From positions 29,038,682-29,102,681 of the forward strand of contig NC_092685.1 of NCBI RefSeq assembly GCF_964275005.1: a stretch of DNA of 64,000 bases. The letters run 5' to 3'. Below, one piece after another: positions 21,096 through 33,454 of the stretch. Numbering within the stretch: the first letter of the stretch is position 1; each line of letters starts with the position of its first letter. Made by a program: the position numbers and the translations under genes. The notes under the pieces were generated by a model. That model ran no database searches, was not told where the DNA came from, and saw only the letters and a program-made list of their open reading frames with translations. This stretch comes from Diadema setosum (lineage: Eukaryota > Echinodermata > Echinoidea > Diadematoida > Diadematidae).

Positions 21096-21949
21096 TACCG
21101 TCATATTATTACCCTTGAAGTTTCACCACTGACATTTTTTCTTTCTTGGCATTGATTACTCATGGCTTTATCGTTTATAGTTCTAATATTGTATGGAAGT
21201 TAGTGTCTTCAATGCTACCCTTCCCATGCGAAATGAAGGTAAGAAAACTCATGAGAATTCGAATTGAAATCTTCAGTCACGTGTAAGTTCAGATTTAGTA
21301 ACGCCTGAACGAGGGCACACACGCATAGGGTTTTGTCCCCGCAGAAAAAAAAAAAGAACAACAAACAAACGCAAAACAAAACCGCACCCGGATTTGATGG
21401 ATGGGGTACTATCGCTCTGAAAAGAAATAAGTATTTGCTCACTAAACTGCCTCGTATATCGGCTCACAAACCATAACTTGTTTCACCTGCCCTACAAAAT
21501 TACTGTCCAACTTTGCTGAAGGTCTTGTGATAGAACAACTATTGTGCGATATTCACTTTCGACGATCCAGACCCAAAAGAAAATGTGAGTCACAGGTTTA
21601 AACCCTCTATTGATGAACCTGCAATAAAATCTCAAGCGGAAGTTGACCTCAATAAACCAAAATTAGTGACTTACCATATAGCAGTATCTGTTGTAAGGCA
21701 TCGCGTAAAATTACAACAGGAATCAAGCAATTTTATTGTTCATACGGCTGGATAAACCCTACTTTATATCATACGTGGCTGCCTAAACCCTACTTTATAT
21801 CATACGTAAATGTATAATAGGCATTTATTTACCACTGGAAAACATACTCGTTTCGTTCGTTTTTATCCCTAACTAGCATATTAGAATTAATTTTAAACAC
21901 TATAACTGGGTTTTTGTTTCATCTGGAAATGGTAAAAGAAAATGCCTTT

Positions 21950-22240
21950 AAAGTTGCGGTGTCGTGATCTGTGGATAAGAAGACTACTGCACTTCATGAC
22001 CAATGGCGTCATTATGGAAAACAATACGAATAATATATAAAGAGAATTCTTCATATTTTCACTTTTATAGCATAATGAAAGAGCACTCGACTTACAATAT
22101 AAGTCAGTAGTAATGACCAAAGTTTGTGGAATTCTCCTTATATTTTGTTGTATTGTTGTCCAATATAGCGTAATGAAGTGCGGGGATGAGATAGTATTCT
22201 TATCCAGTAATAACGGCACCGACATTTCGAAAATTCATAA
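21950..22240. mobile_element. Probable small inverted-repeat element
   Basis: GCGGTGTCGTGATCTG..GGATAAGAAGACTAC and TGCACTTCATGACC on the left are answered in reverse complement by AATGAAGTGCGGGG and ATTCTTATCC..AACGGCACCG on the right, with several mismatches. The open frame starting at 22113 crosses the right arm, so it is not credited as a gene. Confidence 0.45.
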
Positions 22241-22361
22241 ACTTTTGATTCGACTGTCCAATTCCCTCAAACTTTTACTGATGCGCTCTGCTAGTAGTAT
22301 CACTGCTTTCACTCAATCCACAATTACATTTGGGTTTGGGTTCCTTTTAATATTACACTAA

Positions 22362-23520
22362 TAAAAGTTGTCTTTGTCAGGCTAGGTCTGGCCATGTACA
22401 CTGTATGTAAAGACAATTAAGAGCTGTAATACAGGCATAGGGATTGCCCATAAATATTCAACACAAGCAATGTCGGCGACAGTTGTTCCTTGTTGGGCCT
22501 TCAAGCATTCACTGGCGATGCCATGTTCATACAGTTACAGGTACTAGTACTTCACACAGAAACCCAGGGTTCCCAGGCGCTTGTGCCACAGTCACGACAG
22601 TCATATCTTATTACTCTCGTGCTTACGCTGGTATTGAATAATGACACTTAAAAAGTCATACGGGTATGTCATAAGATACGTCTATACTGTGGGTATATCT
22701 TAGAGCTATATTGCGTAACGTCCGAGAGAGGTCACTGATAGAGAATCCAGTACTACACCAGGACAAGGCGACAACAGATGATAATCATAGTGGAGTAACA
22801 GCGATATATCGTTCACTATGCTCATGAATTAGAATTGCATAATTATACCACAATAAAATATTTACGTTGCGATGTGATGTCTTCCAAGTCCAACACGTAC
22901 GACTGTGGAGCAATGATTTTTCTTTTTGTATAGTTGTTGAAAGTATGCTACGGAACACATATCGAACCACTTTGCTATGATACGCATGTTTTACCGGAAC
23001 ATGGAATGACCTGCAGGTCAGGGTTTTGGAGGGTGAAGTCAGCCTACATGCCTATACTATAGCCTATAAAGTTGATCACAATACCGAATGTCTTGCTTCT
23101 GGGAACCCTTTGAGCTGTCACCATCAGCAATAGTGGATATACAGTACTAGCAAGTAGGTCTTGTCCTCGATCCTTCTGAATGAATGCTTGTTACTAGTTG
23201 GTTGATCGAAAATCGATGGAATGTCTCAGTAATTTCACTCTATTCCTGGTTGTCGAAATGTTATTGGTTGTGCCTGCAATACCCAGTGTTAAGGTCCTAA
23301 CATTATGATTGACCTATCACAGAACCTCTAGCTCTGGCTTATTGTGGACGGCGATACCGAGTGTAAAATCGGACCTACCATGCCTACAGACCTGAATAGT
23401 TAAGACACAATCAAGAAACTGATTAGACTTGATCACAAATAGGTTCCGACACGCATCGTATCAATCACGTACTATACTAATATCCATTTTTCCCTCTTTC
23501 TCACTCTTTCTCCTCTCGGA
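22362..23520. other. Gene-free stretch
   Basis: No coding segment with splice context, RNA gene or clear repeat was recognised here. Confidence 0.3.
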
Positions 23521-23526
23521 CCTTAA

Positions 23527-23885
23527 AGGGACTGTACAGTACTGGTTGAGGTGGGGATTCATGTTTTGAACATTCCTAAGTGAGATAATGAGAAACCTCT
23601 TATGAAATATTAAAGAGCATGTAATTTTAAGAAGGATTCAACGTTTATTTGATGATATCCAAAAAAGTGATAATTATAAAAGGCGGCAGGCCACACTTTT
23701 ATTAGGATCTCTTTGTTTCTTCTTGTTTTTTGATATCTCAGCCATTTCAAAACCGATTTTCATCAAATAAACTTTTGATACCCCTTAGAATTGCATGCTC
23801 TTTGACATCTCATAGAGTGGTTACTGAATATCTCGCAAAACGTTAAAAGCTAAATCCTCACCTCGACCAGAACTGTACACACCCT
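23527..23885. mobile_element. MITE with ~40 bp inverted ends, flanked by TTAA
   Basis: The left end AGGGACTGTACAGTACTGG and following GAGGTGGGGATTCATG are mirrored on the right by CTCACCTCGACC and AGAACTGTACACACCCT. TTAA lies directly outside both ends. Internal CATCAAATAAACTTTTGATA and its partner show further palindromy. A decayed partial copy lies near 32985-33112. Confidence 0.65.
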
Positions 23886-24865
23886 TTAAGTGTGGGATAG
23901 ACGATTATCCATGGCCGATATGCCACTGTGTACACTATAGCAATGAAAAATACAGATGGCATGTTTCACATGTTACACATTAATTCCCAATCATGGAAAA
24001 CAGTGATGTAATTGCATTTGGAAAATAATGGAAATATCCAACTACCAGACATAAATTCCAAAATATTGAAGGCATTGCCATTTGAAAAAGGTGAAAAATA
24101 CATCCGTTTGGACACCAAGATTCAAAATCCTTGAAACTTACCATTGCACTTCATAGGAACCACCAACAGCAACACCTCTTCTATACCGCGATCAAGCAGT
24201 TAAAAGGCAATGCTGAGATAGAGGCCGTTGATTCTAGTACTTCATAGAAGGGGATCACATGGGAGTTCCAAAGAGATAAGAGTTCAGAGACACAATCATG
24301 TGGTTGTTCCGATGAATGCGCAACATGTGCATGCAAGGAAGGGAGTTATTTACAAATACTTTTTTACACCGCTTTTTAAACATGTACCTGGACCACCGGT
24401 CTACTGGTGACTTGCCGAACAACTGGCACAGTCGTTGCGCTGGTGCAAACGCTGTTAGTTATAGCCGCAGACGTGTCGTGCTGAGCTTGCTTTGGCAATG
24501 AAGATTCTGTTCGCACGTACCAGTAACTCTATGTGATGGTGGCTGTACTACCATCACATTTCGCTCTGGTGGTCTTGGCTCCATTTTAGTTTCATGGACT
24601 CATATAGGGCCTACACACTCACATGCTCTCTTTGCGTAAATTAAAGCATGGCTCACTTCACACATGAAATTGACGTAGAAGGAAAGACAGGAAAAGACCA
24701 AAAGTTGTAATCTACAGAATCACTCCTACAACTCCCCCTGAGAAGCAATTCCTTTGGTAACAAAAGAAAGCTATTGTTGGATTTGATGAATTCCATGGTT
24801 ACGCCTGCCTAATTATACTAAATATTTCTCTTCAGCAGGGAAAAGAGCCATTGTCTAAATGATTC

Positions 24866-25089
24866 ACTGTATAAGCTGTTATTTTCGCGAGGGTTTAATT
24901 TTCTCGAATTTCGCGAATCACGGTATGATCGCGAATTTAGCAACACGCGAAAATGTCGCCATACGCTAGATTAATAATACATCATCGATAGCGTCGGTGT
25001 CAATTCGCGAAAAAACATATCTCGCGAACATGGCTGTGACCTCCGCATTCGCGAAAATATCGGTAGGCGAATATAACAGCTTTATACAG
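24866..25089. mobile_element. MITE rich in TCGCGAA motifs
   Basis: ACTGTATAAGCTGTTATTTT at the left is matched inverted by GCGAATATAACAGC and TTTATACAG at the right. The interior repeats CGCGAAAA/TTCGCGAA many times. A relative with similar ends sits in a C2CD5 intron at 46544. Confidence 0.6.
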
Positions 25090-25479
25090 CAAGTTATGTG
25101 TTTTCTTAGACGAGCTCGTGGTACGCTCAAAACATCAATACATAGTAACTAACGCATGACATCGTGGTATGCTTCTGCCATAATACATGGACTCCCAATA
25201 TCCCGTCTATAGTACGTCTTGACAATGTGTGACGACAGTTTCACAAATGTGTTGAGTGTTTACTTTAAGTGAAATGGGTTTAATTTGGATGGATAGGGGG
25301 CATAGGCGCCGGAAGTGGGGGGGCAGGGGGGGCGGCCGCCCCCCCCCCCCCAATCCAAAAAGTGGGGGGGCAAAACGCATTTTTGCCCCCCCAAAAAGCC
25401 CCCCTCCCAAAAAATGAATAAATAAACAAATAAATGAAAATAGATAAAATAAGAAAGATATGTATATAAATGAATAAAT

Positions 25480-26440
25480 GCGAAAAAACATAGCTACAAA
25501 CGGCAGTTTTTGGACTGTAAAATGTCAAAATTTCCAAGCTCGCTCGCTCCGCTCGCTCGCATTCAATCGCTATGCCATTCTCCTGATGTTGCTGCCAGTA
25601 ATTGCCAGCAGTTGCGCCTGGGCCGCCCCCCCCCCTTAATTTCCAAAGCGAAAAAAACAAATATAGCTACAAACGGCAGTTTGGGGACTGTAAAATGTCA
25701 ACATTAATCGTCAAATTTATTCGTTATGTCATTTTCCTAACGTTGCAGCCAGTAATTGCCAGCAGTTGAGGCCGGTGCGCCTCCCCCTTAATTTCCAAAG
25801 CGAAAAACATAGCTACAACGGCAGTTTTTGGACTGTAGAATGTCAAAATTTTCAAGCTCGCTCGCTTCGCTTGCTCGCTCGCTTCGCTTGCTCGCATTGA
25901 ATCATTATGCCATTCTCCTAATGTTGCTGCCAGTAATTGCCGGCAGTTGCGCCCGATGCGCCCCCCATTAATTTCCAAAGCGAAAGATATAGCTACAAAC
26001 GCCAGTTTTGGGACTGTAGAATGTCAAAATTTTCAAGCTCGCTCGCTTCGCTCGCTCGCATTGAATGGTTATGCCATTCTCCTAATGTTGCTGCCAGTAA
26101 TTGCCAGCAGTTGCGCCCGATGCGCCCCCATTAATTTCTGAAGCGAAAGTTATAACTACAAACGCCAGTTTTGGGACTGTAGAATGTCAAAATTTTCAAG
26201 CTCGCTCGCTTCGCCCGCACGCATTGAATGGTTATGCCATTCTCCTAATGTTGCCGCCAGTAATTGCCAGCAGTTGGGCCCGATACCCCCCCCCCCCTTA
26301 ATTTCCAAAGCGAAAGATATAGCAACAAACGGCAGTTTTTGGACTGTAAAATGTCAAAATTTTCAAGCTCTCTCGCTCCGCTCGCTCGCATTTTATTGTT
26401 ATGCAATTCTCCTGATGTTGCTGACAGTATATAAGTTGTG
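25480..26440 (+). repeat. Six-copy ~165 bp satellite inside the hAT-like element
   Basis: AGCTACAAACGGCAGTTTT or close variants recur at about 25492, 25664, 25812, 25991, 26153 and 26322. Each copy is followed by GGACTGTAAAATGTCAAA, a CTCGCTCGCTCCGCTCGC block, ATGCCATTCTCCTGATGTTG and TTGCCAGCAGTTG. Frames on both strands through it are satellite translations. Confidence 0.92.
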
Positions 26441-26648
26441 GTTTCACACTGTCATTCCATAATCCATGTAAGGAAAACTTACAATGTTCCTCAATGACTG
26501 CGTTGTTGAATGTATCACATTCCGTAATGTATTGTAGTCCCATTATTGCGCACGCACACACGCACAAGCATACACACCGTCAAAATTACTTTTCCACAAG
26601 GTGCCCACCCCCAATGTTTCGACCCATCGTACGCCACTTTATATGCAT

Positions 26649-26736
<88 letters not shown>

Positions 26737-26737
26737 A
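26649..26737. repeat. Compound (CA)n(TA)n(TG)n microsatellite
   Basis: CA, TA and TG runs in series form a self-complementary stretch near the right end of the hAT-like element. Confidence 0.93.
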
Positions 26738-26959
26738 TATTGTGTAACATATGTATGGTCTATAGCGAGCCCCCTCCAATATTTGCCCCCCCCAATCCAA
26801 AACTGCTTCCGGCGCGCCTGATAGGGGGTATACTGTTTAACAGAACATGGCATTCGGGGATTTGTGGATTTCACTTGCCCTTTGACCCCTTTATTAAGCT
26901 TATGTATTGAGTGATCTCCAAAATATGGAGCAAAAGTTTAATTTCAGCTTTAAGTAATA

Positions 26960-27610
26960 GAATTTTAGCATTTTAACCTGACCTTTGACCCCTGAATGTT
27001 GATCCCAGCATGACCCTAAACTTCCCAAGAGCATGAAGAGAATCACTGTCAAGCAGTACATGCATAGATAATGTACTTATTGTTACGTACGATGATACCT
27101 CGAGGAACTTCCTAGATATAAATGAAAAAGTGAAATGTTACATTTTCCACTTGACCTTTGACCTTTTGACCTTGCACCTTTTGGCTAAAAACTTTCCCAG
27201 AGAATCTCTAACTGGTAATACATATATACACTAAATTTCAAGAAAATGCCTTTAGGAATTGCATAGATAAGGGGGAATTAGTGAAATTTTAAGGATTTGA
27301 CCTAGACCTTGACCTTTGACCCTTGAACCCATGACCCCCAAAGTCCCAAAAGGGTCACTGTCAGGCAGTACATGTATATGTAGGCCCTATTACTTCCATG
27401 AAGATACCTGATAGATAAAAGATAACCATTATTATGTAAAAAAAAAAAAAAAAAAGAGGAAATTTTAGCATTTTTACTAGGTCTTTGACTTTTGACCCCA
27501 TGGCCCAAAACTTTCCCCAGAGAATCTTTATAGGGTTGTACATGTCTACACTAAGTTAAGTGAAATTTTGAGGATCTGACCTTGACCTATGACATTTGTA
27601 CATGAGCAAG
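26960..27610. repeat. Diverged repeats with TGACCTTTGACC motifs
   Basis: CTGACCTTTGACCCCTGA, CTTGACCTTTGACCTTTTGA, CTTGACCTTTGACCCTTGAA and TGACCTTGACCTATGACA occur at intervals of 150-280 bp, separated by related AT-rich text such as AAACTTTCCCCAGAGAATCT. This is a degenerate tandem family, complementary in motif to the 11.8-12.9 kb array. Confidence 0.6.
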
Positions 27611-28019
27611 TGCACCCAAAAGTTGATAGGCGCAACTCATGCATAATTATGTCACGTTTCATTAGGATACCTTAAAGGGGATGTCTAGTAACTGAACAGT
27701 GGGAATCAGTGGGAATGCTGGGGATGATTGTTCCAATTCTTGTGGGATTCATTTAAGAGTACATTATATATCTATTGTTGTGAGAAAATTATTTGCTTCA
27801 GAATGGTCTCATATTCAAGTAATGTGCAGTTTAATGGGTCCAGGCTAGCATGCCTGTACAGTGACGGGGCATTAAACTGACTAAATGATGTAATGATTCA
27901 ACGTGAAAATAAGGAATATACTTTTGGACAGCTGACAGAAGAAATTACACTCCATTTATATAACAGAATTACGATTAGAAACATACAAAAGATATCTATT
28001 GACCTATGTGCATCTTTGA

Positions 28020-28465
28020 TTAAGGTATAGAATAGAAGATTTAGTTGCTGGTTTGTTGTGTGCAAAAAGGGTAAAGGAAAGTTTGAATGAGATTATTTTA
28101 GGTGATAAAGCTGGTTTTATGAAGGGAAAGAATGCAGTAGGGGAGACCATAAGTCATGTAATGATATGAGTTTGCTTACTACTTGTCATGACTTGCCCTG
28201 ATTTTCTCTTGGCTATTGAAAAAGCATTCGACTCGGTTTCGCATCATTTTCTGCAGAAGTTTGTCTTTCTTTGGATTCGGCCCTTCATTTCTAAGAATTA
28301 TTGGTCGGCACAATGTATCCAAAATGTCATAAGATGTGTGTTTTAGATAACCAGAACTCAACTAGTTATCTAGCGTAGCAAGAGAGAGTTCGACAAGGCG
28401 GCCCGCTTTCTCCCTGTTTGTTTAATCTTTGTATAGAAATAACGCCATGTAATATGATTCGTCAC
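28020..28465 (+). pseudogene. L1-type reverse transcriptase relic
   Basis: In shifting frames the plus strand reads LGDKAGFMKGKNAVGETISH, FLLAIEKAFDSVSHHFL, FGFGPSFLRIIGRHNVS and RVRQGGPLSPCLFNLCIEIT. These match successive blocks of L1/Tx1-type LINE reverse transcriptases (GF.KGR, the D.KAFDSV region, RQGDPLSP). Several stops and frameshifts make it dead, and the YADD block is not recognisable downstream. Confidence 0.72.
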
Positions 28466-28621
28466 GATGATTTAGTAGAATGATTTTGTTTCGGAGATAA
28501 GGGTGTAAATAAAGTATTATGTAGATACATACATAAGTTACAGTGTATATCTGGCATCACTTCACACAAGATGAGTTTATGATTGATTAGAGGAGTTGGT
28601 GTTTGACTTTTTTTTTTTTAA

Positions 28622-29112
28622 TGGAGGGGTTACCGAAAAATAGATCAGAAAATGTGACCGTGCATCACAAAACTATCAAAAAGTCGCACGCCCTGATTTC
28701 ACGTGAACACTCAAAAAGGTGAAAAGGGTCACTCTGGTCAATCTTGATTTTTGGGTAATTTCTGAAAGAGCAAATCTCCTTCTACGTTATCCAAAAGTTC
28801 AGGGTCATGAACGGAATGGAAAATCGTATTTTAGCCGTTTTTCTAGAACACCTTTGTAGAATAGTTTTAAGGGGTTACCGAAAAATGGATCAGAAAATGT
28901 GACCGTGCATCACAAAACTATTAAAAAGTCGCACACCCTGATTTCACGTGAACACTCAGAAAAGGTGAAAAGGGTCACTCTAGTCAATCTTGATTTTTGG
29001 GTATTTTCTGAAAGAGCAAATCTCCTTCTACGTTATCCAAAAGTTCAGGGTCATGAACGAAATGGAAAATCGTGTTTTTAGCCGTTTTTCTAGAACACCT
29101 TTGTAGAATAGT
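28622..29112 (+). repeat. Tandem duplication, two ~245 bp copies
   Basis: GGGGTTACCGAAAAATAGAT..TTTGTAGAATAGT is followed at once by a second copy starting GGGGTTACCGAAAAATGGAT, over 95% identical by eye. The open frame at 28899 lies in copy 2 and has no recognisable product. Confidence 0.92.
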
Positions 29113-30680
29113 GTGCTTTGGCATGTCTAAGAGGCCCTCTTTCATTTCTCAAAAACACTTTACACACTCTTCACTTTCAACTCTGTAATCACTTTTGAAT
29201 AGATAGTGCTACTGCTTAGAAAGAAAAAAAAATGGTATAAACGTGATTATACAGCGCGCTCAAAAATTAGAGCTTATCTGATAATCTTTTCCTTGCTGTT
29301 GCAAGGGAGTTTAAACCCCCTGTTTTTGTCCCATTCATTGTGCATAACACAACTTGGTGAGATTAAGCGCTTGAATAGACCTTAAACTTCAGGGCACTTT
29401 TTTCTCAGTACACACTTTTACAGAGTGTTCAACTTTCTTTCCGATATAGGTGAGGAGAGTGCACTTGAATTTAGTTATACATCATTTTAAAGCTTAAAGG
29501 CTGCTCTGTCAGAATCTGGCTTTGACTAAAAATCCATATCTGGCAACTTTTTGTTGGTTTTGTGTCCCAGGGTCGATAGATTATAAGCAGAGTGATTTCA
29601 AAATGACGAACTTTAATAGTTAATTAAAGCATGAACTTGATATTAGACATCACGGCAAGACATTGTAATTAGACGTCATTCTATGGAAAACAGAACGAAA
29701 TAATTATTTACAAAGTTGAAAAAGAAATGATTGTTTATACCAGCTCCCAGGAAAAGGCAGACCACCCTATTGAGAAATGATATCTATCTATGGTTTATTG
29801 CGTCAAGTCAGCCATCAAATTCACGCACAATACTGCTGAAGGATCTCGTATTCAAGCGATAGATTCTCCCTGGGGTCACTTCTCACAAATCACTTCTTCT
29901 TGAATAAAGCAATTGCTTCACAATAAATTCACAATAACTGTTATTTCAATCCATTTTCTATCTTTTTTTCTCAAACTCAAATAGGATTCTTTTTTTTTTT
30001 TTGCTTATGTAAGGCGGCATGTTTTCATCACCCGATTTGTGTGTGTGTGTATTTGTGTGTGTGTGCGTGTTGTTTGCGTTAACCTACCGGCGATCTCTTG
30101 TGGACATTAAAGGTGTGGGAAAGCGAAGTGGAGCAAAAAAGAGGGTGTTCCAATTTTAGGTAGTTGACCAAAATGCATCGTACAATATACCAGCAGATCT
30201 CACAGTAAAAGTATTTTTTTTTTCCTGTCATGGTTAGAGAGAAGAGACCCTACATTGGAGAAGATTGTAAGAAAGACAGTGAAATATGGGAATGAGGAAA
30301 AATAGGTTAACTCCGAAAAGCAATGTTTCTATAGGGACGCATCTGCACAGATCAAACTTCACAGAAGGATATTGAACTCTCCGCAAGAATTCACGAAGAC
30401 ATTTAGCGTCTGCTTTATTATCGTCGTTTTCCCCTACAAAGTGATATAAAAGTAATCAGTAATGGTTTTCCCATATATATCATGTGGTTTCAAATAATAA
30501 ATTACGTGTAGCTACGGCAAAATCAAGACTGAAGAGATGGTGATTGTATCTTATTGTGTATCAAGGGATTTTCATTCGGTAAGATTGGAAAGCACTTTTT
30601 GTATAGGCGGTTCCAAGTGTCTGTGTGCGTGGGTATTAAAGACTTAAATGGTTTTGGAAAGGTGTATGGTAAGCAAGCAC
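29113..30680. other. Gene-free stretch
   Basis: AT-rich DNA with A/T runs and a short GT-rich segment near 30040. No coding exon, RNA gene or inverted-repeat element was recognised. Confidence 0.3.
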
Positions 30681-30685
30681 GTGAT

Positions 30686-30687
<2 letters not shown>

Positions 30688-30737
<50 letters not shown>

Positions 30738-30779
30738 CGTGTGTGTGTGCGTGTGTGTGTGTGCGTGTGTATGTGTATG
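30688..30779. repeat. (GT)n microsatellite
   Basis: About 45 GT units with GC interruptions; another pure GT run lies at 30979-31018. Confidence 0.95.
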
Positions 30780-30977
30780 TCCAAGAAAAAATAGTATACA
30801 ATCTCTTTGGGTGCGTCATTAGCGGCATGACTGCACCGTATAGAACGAACAATATATTGCACGCCTCACCGTTTAACTGTAGCTTAATGGTCACTTTTGA
30901 AAAGGATCATTAAACTGTATAGAGCGAGAGAGGGTGAACCAGCCAGCCGAAAATGTTTGCAATCACAAGCCACAAAG

Positions 30978-31019
<42 letters not shown>

Positions 31020-31571
31020 AGTGTGTGCAAGTTTTCTTTCAACTTCATTGCGTAAGTCCTACCATTTTTAAATCATGTTGATAACAACATCGAATTTTTC
31101 ACTTAACAAAGTTTATGCCATTTTTGGATTTACGAACCATATCTAATTTTTGGAAAAACGACCCTTATTTCAGATTCGGATTCATACCGAACCTTCATTT
31201 CTTTATTCGAACATTCGGAATAGCAAACTTTATTTCATTTTTGGAATTACGAACATCCAGAACAATGAACTGTAACAGGATAGACGCACCGGCAGGATCT
31301 AAATCCTAGACTTTTTGTTTACAAATTCACAACCGTATAATACCATGCACTGGACCAATACGCCAACAAGATGCAGAGAGGCAGATTAAAGTGCAATTCC
31401 ACTTAACGTTCATGTCAGATAAAACGTTCGAGTTGAGAGAGACAGAGAGGTAAAACCATACACTCTTAGCGGTAAAGGCACCTCCAAAGTTAGGCGCTAG
31501 TCTTAGGGGAATTTCGGGAGGGGGGGGGGGGAGCTGACACGAGGTCAAAGACAAGCATGCATTCTTTGTAT

Positions 31572-31574
31572 TAA

Positions 31575-31659
<85 letters not shown>

Positions 31660-31678
31660 GTTGTTGTTGTTGTTGTTG
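31572..31678. repeat. (TTA)n-(TTG)n microsatellite
   Basis: About thirty TTA units run directly into six TTG units. Confidence 0.95.
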
Positions 31679-32726
31679 TGTTAAAATCAACTTGAATGAT
31701 GCATTGAAGGGCAATGGTTACGGTTGCGACTGACCAAAAATATCGGTGCATTACAGAATATTCTTGTGCACAAACTTGTGGTAGAATTAAAAGTTGATGA
31801 CACATATTAAACCTCAACTAAATGGCATAATGCAGTCGCGACTTGTATTACTGTCCTATACGTTAAAATGCCATGTAACTTTCGTATTTTGTGCCCTATT
31901 ACAACAAAACCTCTACCAAATTTTGCTTAATTTAACTCTGTCAAACTGAACTTGGCCATGGCCTGACATTGTATTTCATGCGAGAGGCATGAAAAGCTAT
32001 AAAACGTCGTCCCTTTTTGTCTATATATCGTCAAGTACACAGGCCAGGTAAAACGTGTACAATGGCAAACAGTACACGAACCCTTTGGGAACACCGAACA
32101 ATATTGCAGGGTAGAGATTTTGTTCTTCTGAACTGTGCAGGTAATCAGTGTATGACATGAGAAATTGACACGGCTGTATACAATAACATTATTCATATGC
32201 AAGTCCTGGAGATTATGTGACAGGTGCGTGGTCTATCATGACGTGATTCAGATTACTGTATAAGTATGAGAGGTTTTAATGATGCGTATATTCTTGAAAT
32301 TAGCGCGTCATCTTTGACAAACAACCATGGCAAGCATGTGGATTTACTTCCCCTTCTGCCCTTGATTTACATGTTCTGATTCTAGATAAGTGAAGAAGTA
32401 AAAGTTACATTCCATCTTTCAAACCAAACAACAACCACTCAGTAAATATTTACAAAGAGTGCCATGGATTATCTTCAACTGTCTCCCTTCAAAGACGTTA
32501 CTAGGCTACATAAATATGCATCAGGGCTTCATAATAATTACCGTTGGCCCGAGGCCACTCAAAATTGATGTCGGGCCATAAAATTAACAAAAAACAAACA
32601 ACGGTTGTCTTTTGCTGGCCCGATCGGACATCTAAGATCCAATATGTATTGTTCTCTTATTTCTGGCCACTATTTTTTTCTTTCGGACCACCAAAATATC
32701 AGATTTTAAGCTCTTAGTAACCCTAA

Positions 32727-32752
32727 CGTGGGTGTCGGTCTCGTGGGATGAC
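32727..32752. repeat. 'CCCACGAGT' foldback family, terminal fragment (copy 3)
   Basis: ACGTGGGTGTCGGTCTCGTG then GGATGACC matches the right end of the family seen at 10.4 and 13.7 kb; only the terminus is preserved. Confidence 0.55.
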
Positions 32753-32984
32753 CGGTGCAAATACATAACATCTCCACCAATACTATACAATCCCTTTAAT
32801 GTATGTCAATATGCATTGAAGCTGTTTCCCAATAACACTTCACAAACACTTTTTTTTTTGGGGGGGGGGGATTTGTAATTCCTACATTGATATGTATCTT
32901 TTACTTTGCTTGTAGGGCCATCCATTTTTTCTATCAAAGAGCTCCTTGGTTCCAGACTCTACATGGATATTTTCCTCTGATTGC

Positions 32985-33112
32985 TTATTGCTTATTAGAA
33001 TCGTATGCTTTTTGATATTTCGCATAAGTGGTTTCTAATTATCTTGCAAAAATTTAAAACCTGAATTACCATCTCAGCCAGAACTGTAATTTTCCATTCA
33101 CCCTTAAACACT
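32985..33112. repeat. Decayed partial copy of the 23.5 kb MITE
   Basis: ATGCTTTTTGATATTTCGCA, TGGTTTCTAATTATCTTGCA and CCAGAACTGTAATTTTC..ACCCTTAA follow the order of the right half of the intact element at 23.8 kb with many substitutions. Confidence 0.5.
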
Positions 33113-33454
33113 TAAATGCAATGCGATGGTTGTAATGCACTTCACTTACATTACATTTTGCTCTTAAAAACTATGCATCAAATATGAACGTGAAGTAACT
33201 TACTATGAGAGAATGAGAATGATGTAACCCGTCTAATCAGTCATACGTTGCTCAAACGGAACGTATGATCAATTTAGACAGAAGGCAGCCCGTATTCTAT
33301 AGCCAGTTGCTTATTAATTCTGAAGTGTCAAATAACTAGGTCATTGATGAACAACAATGCAAGCGAATACCTCACGTGGTTTTATCTTTTATCGTATTGT
33401 TCCAATGACAATAAAAACTGCGCTCTTCTGACGTTATCAATCGCAAATAGACAT

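Larger units (their letters stand above)
25301..26820. mobile_element. Non-autonomous hAT-like element with perfect 8 bp target duplication
   Basis: ATAGGGGG occurs immediately before the left end (25293-25300) and immediately after the right end (26821-26828). Ends are CATAGGCGCCGGAAG and, inverted, CAGGCGCGCCGGAAG; subterminal AATCCAAAA with G/C runs is also mirrored. An 8 bp duplication with CA(G)-starting ends is the hAT superfamily signature. No transposase is present. The interior is a ~165 bp satellite array plus a TA/TG microsatellite. Confidence 0.75.

Noticed and set aside
22113..22361. 82-codon frame with a hydrophobic start (MTKVCGILLIFCCIVV)
   Set aside because: It overlaps the right arm of a small inverted-repeat element and has no homology or splice context.
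25280..26462. Several 65-126 codon frames on both strands
   Set aside because: Translations of the 165 bp satellite in the hAT-like element.
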